Assembly: GCF_003086295.3 (NCBI RefSeq)
Contig: NC_092045.1
Span: 87,930,693-87,994,692 of the forward strand
Length of the DNA stretch: 64,000 nt
Direction of reading: 5' to 3'
DNA from: Arachis hypogaea
Taxonomy: Eukaryota; Streptophyta; Magnoliopsida; Fabales; Fabaceae
Below are positions 46,565 to 56,157 of the stretch, piece after piece. How positions within the stretch are numbered: the first letter of the stretch is position 1; every line of letters starts with the position of its first letter. The notes beneath the pieces are model-generated. The model was given only the letters and a program-made list of their open reading frames with translations, did not search any database and was not told where the DNA came from. Both the position numbers and the translations under genes were made by a program.

Positions 46565-46892
46565 ATGGCACCTAAGGCCGGAGAAACCTCTAGAAGGAGG
46601 AAGGGGAAGGCAAAAGCTTCCACCTCCGAGCCATGGGAGATGGAAAGATTCATCTCAAGGGATGCACTTTCCTCCACAAAACTATTGGGAGCAAATCAAC
46701 ACCTCCCTAGGAGAATTGAGTTCCAACATGGGACAACTAAGGGTGGAGCACCAAGAACATTCCGTCCTCCTCCATGAAATTAAAGAAGATCATAGAATCA
46801 TGAGAGAGGAGCAACAAAGGCAAGGAAGAGACATTGAGGAGCTCAAGCACTCCATAAGATCTTCAAGAGGAAGAACAAGCCACCATCACTAA
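46565..46892 (+). pseudogene. Third ORF of element D, internally deleted
   Basis: The start (MAPKAGETSRRRKGKAKAST ... MERFISR) and end (QGMHFPPQNYWEQINTSLGE ... SRGRTSHHH) match the 374-residue protein of B, but about 260 residues including the transposon domain are missing and the two ends are in different frames. The join CTCAAGGGATGCA falls where B has CTCAAGGG at both places, so the loss used an 8-base direct repeat. Confidence 0.85.
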
Positions 46893-47808
46893 GGTGGACC
46901 CGTTCTTTAATCTCCTTGTTCTTTATTTTCTATTTTTCGAATCTTTATGCTTATGTTTATCCATGTTTGTGTCTTATTACATGATCATTAGTATCTTAGT
47001 GTCTATGCCTTAAAGCTATGAATGTCTTATGAATCCATCACCTCTCTTAAATGAAAAATGCTTTAATCACAAAAGAACAAGAAGTACAGGATTTCGAATT
47101 TATCCTTGAAACTAGTTGAATTAGTTTGATGTGGTGACAATACTTTTTGTTTTCCGAATGAATGCTTGAACAGTGCATATGTCTTTTGAATTTGTTGCTT
47201 TGAGAATGTTAAAATTGTTGGCTCTTGAAAGAATGATGGAGAAAGAGAACTGTTATTGAGGATCTGAAAAATCATCAAAGTGATTCTTGAAGCAAGAAAA
47301 AGCAGTGAATACAAAAAAAAACGAAAAAAAAGGAGAAGAAATAGAAGAAAAAGAAGGAAATAAAGTTGTGATCCAAGGCAAAAAGAGTGTGCTTAAGAAC
47401 CCTGGACACCTCTAATTGGGGACTCTAGCAAAGCTGGGTCATAATCTGAAAAGGTTCACCCAAGTATGTGTCTGTGGCATGTATGTATCCGGTGGTAATA
47501 CTGGATGACAGAGTGCTTTGGGCCACAGCCAAGACTCATGACATAGCTATGTTCAAGAATCATTATACTTAACTAGGAGAATCAATAACACTATCTGAGT
47601 TCTGAGTTCCTATAGATGCCAATCATTCTGAACTTCAAAGGATAGAGTGAGGTGCCAAAACTGTTCGGAAGCAAAAAGCTACTAGTCCCGCTCATCTAAT
47701 TGGAGCTGAGTTTCCTTGATATTTTGGAGTCTATAGTATATTCTCTTCTTTTTATCCTAATTGATTTTCAGTTGCTTGGGGACAAGCAACAATTTAAGTT
47801 TGGTGTTG
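46893..47808 (+). other. Element D 3' untranslated region
   Basis: Non-coding. A polypurine run at 47323-47365 (GGAGAAGAAATAGAAGAAAA and on) lies about 444 bp before the 3' LTR. The bases touching the LTR are TTTAAGTTTGGTGTTG, not purine-rich. Confidence 0.65.
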
Positions 47809-49326
47809 TGATGAGCGGATAATTTGTACGCTTTTTGGCACTGTTTTTAGTATGTTTTTAGTATGATCTAGTTGGTTTTTAGTATATTTTTTTAGTTTTT
47901 AGTTAAAATTCACTTTTCTGGACTTTACTATGAGTTTGTGTGTTTTTCTGTGATTTCAGGTATTTTCTGGCTGAAATTGAGGGACCTGAGCAAAAATCTG
48001 ATTCAGAGACTGAAAAGGACTGCAGATGCTGTTGGATTCTGACCTCCCTGCACTCGAAGTGGATTTTCTGGAGCTACAGAGGCTCAATTGGCGCGCTCTC
48101 AACGGCGTTGGAACGTAGACATCTTGGGCTTTCCAGCAATATATGATAGTCCATACTTTGCCAAGATTTGATGGCCCAAACCGGTGTTCAAAGTCACCCT
48201 CAGAATTTCCAGCGTTAAACGCCGGAACTGGCATAAAAATTGGAGTTAAACGCCCAAACTGGCACCAAAGCTGGCGTTTAACTCCAGAAAGAGTCTCTAC
48301 ACGAAAATGCTTCAATGCTCAGCCCAAGCACACACCAAGTGGGCCCGGAAGTGGATTTTTATGTCATTTACTCATTTCTGTATACCCTAGGTTACTAGTT
48401 CACTATTAATAGGATCTTTTGACATTGTATCTGCACCTCATGACACTTTACACGTTTCTTTGTGTACCTTCTACGGCATGAGTCTCTAAACCCCATGGTT
48501 GGGGGTGAGGAGCTCTGCTGTGTCTTGATGGATTAATGCAATTACTACTGTTTTCCATTCAATCATGCTTGCTTCCATTCTAAGATATTACTTGTTCTTA
48601 AACCGGATGAATGTGATGATCCGTGACACTCATCATCATTCTCAACTATGAACGTGTGCCTGACAACCACCTCCGTTCTACCTTAGATTAAGTAGATATC
48701 TCTTGGATTTTTTAATCAGAATCTTCGTGGTATAAGCTAGAACTGATGGCGGCATTCAAGAGAATCCGGAAGGTCTAAACCTTGTCTGTGGTATTCTGAG
48801 TAGGATTCAATGATTGAATGACTGTGACGAGCTTCAAACTCCTGAGGGCTGGGCGTTAGTGACAGACGCAAAAGAATCACTGGATTCTATTCCGGCCTGA
48901 TTGAGAACCGACAGATGGATAGCCGTGCCGTGACAGGGTGCGTTGAACATTTCCACTGAGAGGATGGGAGGTAGCCACTGACAACGGTGAAACCCTTGCA
49001 TACAGCTTGCCATGGAAGGAGCCTTGCGTGTTTGAAGAAGAAGACAGAAGGAAAGCAGAGGTTCAGAAGACAGAGCATCTCCAAAACCTCAACCTATTCT
49101 CATCACTGCAATTCAAGTACCTGTTTTATGTTCTTTTGCTTTTTACAATCAATCCTGATAATCTTTGATATCCTGACTAAGAGTTACAAGGTAACCATAG
49201 CTTGCTTCAAGCCGACAATCTCCGTGGGATCGACCCTTACTCACGTAAGGTATTACTTGGACGACCCAGTGCACTTGCTGGTTAGTTGTGCGGGATTGCA
49301 AAGTGTGATTGCAATTTCGTGCACCA
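47809..49326 (+). repeat. Element D 3' LTR
   Basis: 1518 bp, nearly identical to 39832-41350. Ends GTGCACCA directly before ACCTC. Confidence 0.93.
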
Positions 49327-49331
49327 ACCTC

Positions 49332-49936
49332 CCTTGCTCACCAATGAACTGAATACATTGGTTCAACAAAATTTACCTCAAAAGAAACAGGATCCTGGTA
49401 AATTCTTAATACCATGTACCATAGGCACCATGACCTTTGAAAAAGTTCTATGTGACCTGGGGTCAGGGATAAACATGATGCCACTCTCTGTAATGGAGAA
49501 ACTGGGAATCTATGAGGTACTGGCTGCCAAATTCTCATTGGAGATGGCAGATAAATCCATCAAAAAGGCTTATGGACTAGTAGAGGAAGTGCTAGTAAAG
49601 GTTGAACGCCTTTACTTCCCTGCTGATTTCATAATCCTAGACACTAGGAGGGATGAGGATGAATCCATCATCCTTGGAAGACCCTTCCTAGCCACAGCAA
49701 GAGCTGTGATTAATGTTGACAGAGGAGAGTTGATCCTTCATGTGAATGAAGAATGCCTTGTAGTAAAGACTCAAGGTTCTCCATCTGTAACCATGGAGAG
49801 TAAGCATGAAGAGCTTCTCCCAATACAGAGTCAAACAGAGCCCCCACATTCAAACTCTAAGTTTGGTGTTGGGAGACCACAGCCAAACTCTAAGTTTGGT
49901 GTTGAGAGATCTCAACCATACTCTGATCATCTGTGA
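49332..49936 (+). pseudogene. Gag-protease of element C, 3' part
   Basis: Continues the frame interrupted by D (LLTNELNTLVQQNLPQKKQD). Aspartic protease VLCDLGSGINMMP and ILGRPFLATARAVIN, then the tail with two SKFGV repeats and stop TGA. Gly replaces Ser in the D-L-G-S-S motif of B. No RT follows. Confidence 0.85.
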
Positions 49937-50649
49937 GGCTCCATGAGAGCTCACTGTCAAGCTATTGACATTAAAGAAGCGCTTATTGGGAGGCAACCCA
50001 ATTTTATTTTAATTTTATCTATATTATTTTGTTTTCTTTTAGGTTGATGATCATGTGAAGTCAAAAAGATAATTACAAAAATAAAGAAAAAATCAAAAAC
50101 AACATTGAAATTAGCACACCCTGGAGGAAGGACTTATTGGTGTTTAACGCCAGTAAGGGTAGCAAAATGGGCGTTTAAACGCCCAATCTGGCACCTTTCC
50201 AAGCGTTTAAACGCCAGAATAAGGCACCTGACTGGCATTTAAATGCCAGAACAGGGCAACAAACTGGCGTTTAAACGCTAGAATTGCACTCTAAGGCGTT
50301 GTGAACGCCCAATTGGAGTTGGGATGAGAATTCCTTGACCCCTTAGGATCTGTGGACCCCAAAAGATTTCGACCAACCTCAACTCACTCTCTCTCCTCTT
50401 CACACATTTCCACAACACTCTTTCCCAAATACCCTTTACCAATCACCTCCATAACTCTTCCCCAAAAACCCCCACCCACCTTCAAAATTCAAAACCACTT
50501 CCCCCCTTTTTCCATATACACCCTCCATCTCCTCCATTTTCTTCTTCTTCTTCTACATCTTTCTTTCTTCTTTTGCTCAGGGGCGAGCAAATATTTTAAG
50601 TTTGGTATGGTAAAAGCATTGTTTTTTATTTTTTTGTAACCATTTATAA
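49937..50649 (+). other. Element C region between gag-protease and third ORF
   Basis: Non-coding: hairpin TTGGGAGGCAACCCAA at 49986-50001, palindrome array 50136-50312, a C/T-rich stretch, then a degraded TTTGCTC.GGGCGAGCAAA inverted repeat and AAGTTTGGTATGG near 50598. Confidence 0.6.
50136..50312. repeat. Palindrome array, 6 units (element C 3' region)
   Basis: Includes CTGGCATTTAAATGCCAG (50232-50249), where both arms have changed together relative to CTGGCGTTTAAACGCCAG, keeping the palindrome perfect. Others are TGGGCGTTTAAACGCCCA and CTGGCGTTTAAACGCTAG. Confidence 0.9.
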
Positions 50650-51075
50650 CACCAAAGGCCAGAGAAGCCTCTAGAAAGAGGAAAGGAAAGGCAACTGCCT
50701 CCACCTCTGAGTCATGGGAGATAGAGAGACTCATCTCAAAGGTCTATCAGGACCACTTCTATAAAGTTGTGGCCAAGAAAAAGGTGATCCCTATGCAATT
50801 AAGCTGGAATTGTCATAGAGGAAGACATCTTCATTGAAGAGGACAAGCCCATCACTAAGAAAAGGATGGAGCACACAAGAGAGCCCACTCATGGACCTCA
50901 ACAAGAGCATGAGGAATTCCTCATCAAGAAATCCCTGAAATGCCTCAAGGGATATATTTTCCTCCACACAACTATTGGGAGCAACTAAGGATGGAGCAAC
51001 AAAGGCAAGGAAGAGACATTGAGGAGCTCAAGCACTCCATAGGATTTTCAAGAGGAAGACGCCCCCCTCACTAAG
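50650..51075 (+). pseudogene. Third ORF of element C, deleted and shifted
   Basis: Matches the start of B's 374-residue protein (the ATG has become ATA) and, after a deletion near 50795-50815, its later part (IDEDKPITKKRMEHTR region) and C-terminus (RQGRDIEELKHS). A second gap removes the NTSLGELSSNM stretch. Deletion ends differ from those in D, so the losses were independent. Confidence 0.75.
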
Positions 51076-52186
51076 GTGGACTCATTCCTTAATCTCCTTG
51101 TCTATTTAATTTCTGTTTTTCGACTTTATGCTGTATGTTCTATCTATCTTTGTGTCTTCACTACATAATCATTAGTGTCTAGTGTCTATGTCTTAAAGCT
51201 ATGAATAACTCTATGAATCCTTCACCTCTCTTACATGAAAAATGTGCTTAATTACAAAAGAACAAGAAGTACTTGGATTTCAAATTTTATCTTGAAATTA
51301 GTTTAATTATTTTGATGTGGTGGCAATACTTTTTGTTCTCTGAATGAATGCTTGAATAGTGCATATTTTTTATCTTGTTGTTTGTGAATGTTAAAGTTGT
51401 TGGCTCTTGAAAGAATGATGAGCAAAGAGAAATGTTATTGATAATCTAAAAAATCATGAAATTGGTTCTTGAAGCAAGAAAAAGCAGTGAAAAATTCAAA
51501 AAAAAATTAAGTTTGGCAAAAAAAAAAGACAAAGAGAAAAGAAAAAGAAAAAGCAAGCAAAAAAAGCCAATAGCCCTTTAAACCAAAAGGCAAGGGTAAA
51601 AAGGATCCAAGATTTTGAGCATTAATGGATAGGAGGGCCCAAGGAAATAAAATCCAGGCCTAAGCGGCTAAATCAAGCTGTCCCTAACCATGTACTTGTG
51701 GCATGCAGGTCCAAGTGAAAAGCTTGAGATTGAGTGGTTAAAGTCGTGATCCAAAGCAAAAGAGTGTGCTTAAGAACTCTGGATACCTCTAACTGGGAAC
51801 TTTAGTAAAGCTGAGTCACAATCTGAAAAGGTTCACCCAGTCATGTGTCTGTGGCATTTATGTATCCGGTGGTAATACTGGAAAATAAAGTGCTTAGGGC
51901 CACGGCCAAGACTCAAAAAGTAGTTGTGTTCAAGAATCAATGCACTGAACTAGGAGAATCAATAACACTATCTAAAATTCTGAGTTCCTATAGATGCCAA
52001 TCATTCTAAATTTCAAAGGAGAAAGTGAGATGCCAAAACTGTTCAGAAGCAAAAAGCTACAAGCCCCGCTCATCTAATTAGGACTAAGTTTCATTAATAC
52101 TGTGGGATTCATTGTATATTCTCTTCATTTTATCCTATTTTGTTTTCAGTTGCTTGAGGACAAGCAACAATTTAAGTTTGGTGTTG
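51076..52186 (+). other. Element C 3' untranslated region
   Basis: Non-coding. Purine-rich run at about 51519-51556 (GACAAAGAGAAAAGAAAAAG), some 630 bp before the LTR. LTR-proximal bases TTTAAGTTTGGTGTTG as in B and D. Confidence 0.6.
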
Positions 52187-53845
52187 TGATGAGCGGATAA
52201 TTTATACGCTTTTTGGCATTGTTTTTTCAATAGTTTTTAGTATGATTTAGTTAGTTTTTAGTATATTTTTATTAGTTTTTAAGCAAAATTCACATTTCTA
52301 GACTTTACTATGAGTTTGTGTATTTTTCTGTGATTTCAGGTATTTTCTGGCTGAAATTGAGGGACCTGAGCAAAAATCTGATTCAGAGGCCGACAAAGGA
52401 CTACAGATGCTGTTGGATTCTGACCTCCCTACACTCGAAGTGGATTTTCTGGAGCTACAGAACTCCAAATGGTGCGCTCTCAATTGCGTTAGAAAGTAGA
52501 CATCCAGGGATTTCTAGCAATAGATAATAGTTCATACTTTGCATGAGGTTTGATGACGTAAAATGGCGTCAAAATGCCAGCTCTCTGCCCTTTTCTGGCG
52601 TCAAAATGCCAGAACTAGCATAAAAGTTGGAGTTAAACGCCCAAACTGGCACCAAAGCTGATGTTTAACTCCAAGGAAGATGTCTACACGTGTAAAGCTC
52701 AATGCTCAGTCCAAACACACACCAAGTGGGCCCAGAAGTGGATTTCTGCATCAGTTACTTATTTCTGTAAACCCTAGTAGCTAGTTTTCTTATAAATAGG
52801 ACCTTTTACTATTGTATTTTCATCTTCGGATCATAGAGACAATTCTGGATAATATATTTTCATATTTGGGGAGGCTGGCCATTCGGCCATGCCTGGACCT
52901 CCAGACCACTTATGTATTTTCAACGGTGGAGTTTCTACACACCATAGATTAAGGTGTGGAGCTCTGCTGTTCCTCGAGTATTAATGCAATTACTACTATT
53001 TTCTATTCAATTCATGCTTATTCCTATTCTAATATATTTGCTTACACTTCAACCTGATGAATGTGATGATCCGTGACACTCATCATAATTCTCACCTATG
53101 AACGCGTGACTGACAACCACTTCCGTTCTACTTATGATTGAACGTGTATTTCTTAGCCTCTATTCCGAAAGATCGGAGTCTTCGTGGTATAAGCTAGAAT
53201 TATTAGCGGCCATTCCTGAGATCCGAAAAGTCTAAACCTTGTCTGTGGTATTCCGAGTAGGATCTGGGAAGGGATGACTGTGACGAGCTTCAAACTCGCG
53301 AGTGTTGGGCGTAGTGACAGACGCAGAAGGATCACTGGATTCTATTCCAACATGATCAAGAACCGTCAGATGATTAGTCGTGTGGTGACAGCGCATTTGG
53401 ACCATTTTCACTGAGAGGACGGAAAGTAGCCATTGACAATGGTGATGCCCAACATGCAGCTTACCATGGAAAGGAGTATGAAGGATTGGATGAAGGCATT
53501 AGAAAAGTAGAGATTCAAGAGGGATGAAGCATCTCCATACGCTTATCTGAAATTCCCACCAATGAATTACATAAGTATCTCTATCTTTATTTTATGTTTT
53601 ATTTATCTTTTAAGTATGAAAACTCCATAACCCATTTGAATCCGCCTGACTGAGATTTACAAGGTGACCATAGCTTGCTTCAAGCCGACAATCTCCGTGG
53701 GATTGACCCTTACTCACGTAAGGTTTATTACTTGGATGACCTAGTGCACTTGCTGGTTAGTTGTGCGAAGTTGTGAAGAAGAGTTGAGATTACAATTGTG
53801 CGACCAAGTTGTTGGTGCCATTGTGTATCACAATTTCGTGCACCA
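52187..53845 (+). repeat. Element C 3' LTR
   Basis: 1659 bp, pairs with 34945-36598. TATAAATA at 52791-52798. Ends GTGCACCA before GCTAT (53846-53850). Confidence 0.92.
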
Positions 53846-53850
53846 GCTAT

Positions 53851-54669
53851 AATCGGTTCTGATCATGGAAATGTTTGCTTGAGGATCTCAATGGGTGGCC
53901 TTAACTCCAGGTTACTCATTTGGAATCCTCTGACAGGCAAGCAGAGATACGCACCAGATGAATCTATCAAGCACCTTGCTTACGTTGTTTCACTATATGC
54001 ACATGGCTTTCTTGAAGGCACGATTGAGTATAAAATTATTCACATTTACAAGCTGAATTTCTCTCAAAGAACCCTTTCATGGTCTCTGTATACATCCTTC
54101 GAAAGAGAATGGGCTCAATCAGGGACCTTTGATGCTAATGTGCCAAAATTGGACCAAAGTATGTTGTGAACAATGGAATTTTATATTGGATAGGATGGGA
54201 AGGGCCCAACTTCATCCAGGCAGCATCAATAATTACTTTCAATCTATGTCAAAGAATGTTTTACGAGGCCATCATACTCGCAGAAGTCAAATTTGATTAT
54301 CTTTTACTAACTCAATTCAACGATGGAGTAGGTTGTGTTTCATATCACAATATCGGCTTCACAAGGAAAATCATGGTTTGGCAGATCAAAAGTGATTGGG
54401 ACCATAATCTGAATTGGGAGAAGATGATGACAATTTCTGGTTCTAGTATTCCATACACTCCAACATTATTCATTGGGAAGGACATCCTATCAGTAATGGA
54501 GGCTAGAAGTGGCCACAGGAGTTTGAATGACACCGAAGGTACAGATGTTATCATTTCAAGACTCAAGTACAAGAAAGGAAGGAGGGAGAATATGTTACAC
54601 CACACTTGGCCGGAGCATGTGAACATGAAAACAATCACACTCCACTCTGAAGGGCTCTTCGATATTTAG
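53851..54669 (+). pseudogene. F-box protein gene, piece 3 (F-box-associated domain)
   Basis: Continues the frame of piece 2 (IGSDHGNVCLRISMGGLN, LLIWNPLTGKQRYAPDESIK), the N-terminal part of the F-box-associated interaction domain. A one-base loss near 54155 shifts frame before VVNNGILYWIGWEGPNFI, after which the frame is open to the normal-looking stop at 54667-54669 (SEGLFDI). Without the insertions and the shift the gene would be about 415 codons, normal for this family. Confidence 0.85.
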
Positions 54670-56148
54670 TTTACAATTAAAATGTTTCCCTGCCATATTG
54701 AGACATGTATTTTCTTCTATTTTTGCTGTTGCTGTTTCTTGAATTTAGTTTATGCCGTTTGTTCTTAGGGGTGTTTAGGACTTATGTTTATTTTGATATC
54801 ATGAAATGTGGTCGGGTAAGTAATATCCTATTGAAATGGATGTTCATTTTGATTTCATGAAATGTGACTAGGTAAGTAATATCCTATTGAAACTAATCAC
54901 AACTCAAACCCTTTTAAGTGTTGGGTAAATGATCCATATCATGTATTTGGCATGCCAAAAGTCATGTTGTTCTGCATAACTATAAAAGTAGACCATCGAA
55001 TAATAAAATAAATTTTACCTTGATTCTGATAATGACGAAGGTATCAAAATTTTAATCATGATTTTTACACCGTAAATCATTTCTTTTCTCAGTAAGACAT
55101 AGTTAACTCATGACATGCAAGTACACATGTTGAGGAATGCAAAGTTTGCTTCCCATTAAATAGAATCAGGAATGCTTTTAAAAAAATGAGGGGAATTAAA
55201 ACTATGGAAACTAATCAATGCAACAAAAGTGACAAAAATAATTGTCATTTTATTCACAATTTTTGAGGAAAGACATGAAATATGATGTGTATATATATAC
55301 TCATTTGCGGAGAGTGATATCACTTACTAACTTAAATCACCCTCAATTTTACTTAATGAAACAAATTGGTATTAGGATACAAAATGAAATGGAAATGAAT
55401 AAGACTAACATATATGTAAATAAACCACATTGTTATTCATTGGAAACAATTACATTGAAAAAAAGACCCACAAGTAATCCAAGTGCTTAATTAAGGTTGC
55501 ACATGATGTGATAGATGCCCATAGTTGGTGAAAAACATGGTCATTTAAAGCTACATGGCAAAAATTTGAATGCACGTTTTAATGCTATTTGGGATGGCAT
55601 GAATAGTATATGGACTATTAGATAAGTAATCATTGCAAGAAAAATATTTTGATAAAATAAGGTTATACAAGGAATTACTAAATGAAGAAATATATGTTAA
55701 AAAAACAAATGCATGCCTTCAGATTTTGCTAGGATAAATGTGCATGAGTATGCCTGATTGTAGGTTTTAGATTGCAGCAACCCATAGACAAAACACAAAA
55801 TAGAGACAACGAGCTCAAGAATCTAAGCTAATTCATAGAAGCTAAAGATCTAATATACAAAACAACAAACGAATTGTGAGCCAAAGAAAGCTCAAAGCAA
55901 GTAAGTATATTGAACTTGCTGGTTTGAAAAATTCTTACCTATAGTAGAATACACTTGAGAAACCAGTTTATCCCTTTATAGGATGGAAAGTGGAACAAAG
56001 CTGAACGAGAAGGAGATCTGTGTACATTATGTAACAGCACAAAATGTAGTTAGCAACCCTAAAAGGGCACCTCTTTTAGAGACCCACAATGATACAAGAA
56101 GCAACAATGAAGGTAAATATAGTCGCTAGTCATTAAAAATAGATATGT
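54670..56148. other. Intergenic DNA downstream of the F-box gene
   Basis: AT-rich, no gene seen. A 56-bp tandem duplication lies at 54784-54895 (ATGTTTATTTTGAT.TCATG ... GTAAGTAATATCCTATTGAA twice). Confidence 0.6.
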
Positions 56149-56157
56149 TACTATTAA

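Larger units (their letters stand above)
39832..49326 (+). mobile_element. Element D: Athila-type element, gag-PR-RT-RH with no integrase
   Basis: 9495 bp, flanked by ACCTC (39827-39831 and 49327-49331) within the gag-protease frame of C. LTRs 39832-41350 and 47809-49326 differ at about 13 places by eye (under 1%), the youngest in the window. It has an intact tRNA-Asp primer site and a gag-pol frame with one stop, running through RNase H and then into a tail of B/C type, and it lacks integrase. The 3' half (tail, hairpin, array, deleted third ORF) is nearly identical to B. Confidence 0.93.
34945..53845 (+). mobile_element. Element C: non-autonomous Athila-type retrotransposon, split by D
   Basis: Flanked by GCTAT (34940-34944 and 53846-53850) inside the F-box gene. 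Order: LTR 34945-36598, tRNA-Asp primer site, leader with palindrome array, gag-protease broken by stops and by element D, hairpin, palindrome array, internally deleted third ORF, LTR 52187-53845. Like B it lacks RT and integrase. Without D it is about 9.4 kb. LTRs differ by several percent by eye, older than D as the nesting requires. Confidence 0.92.
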
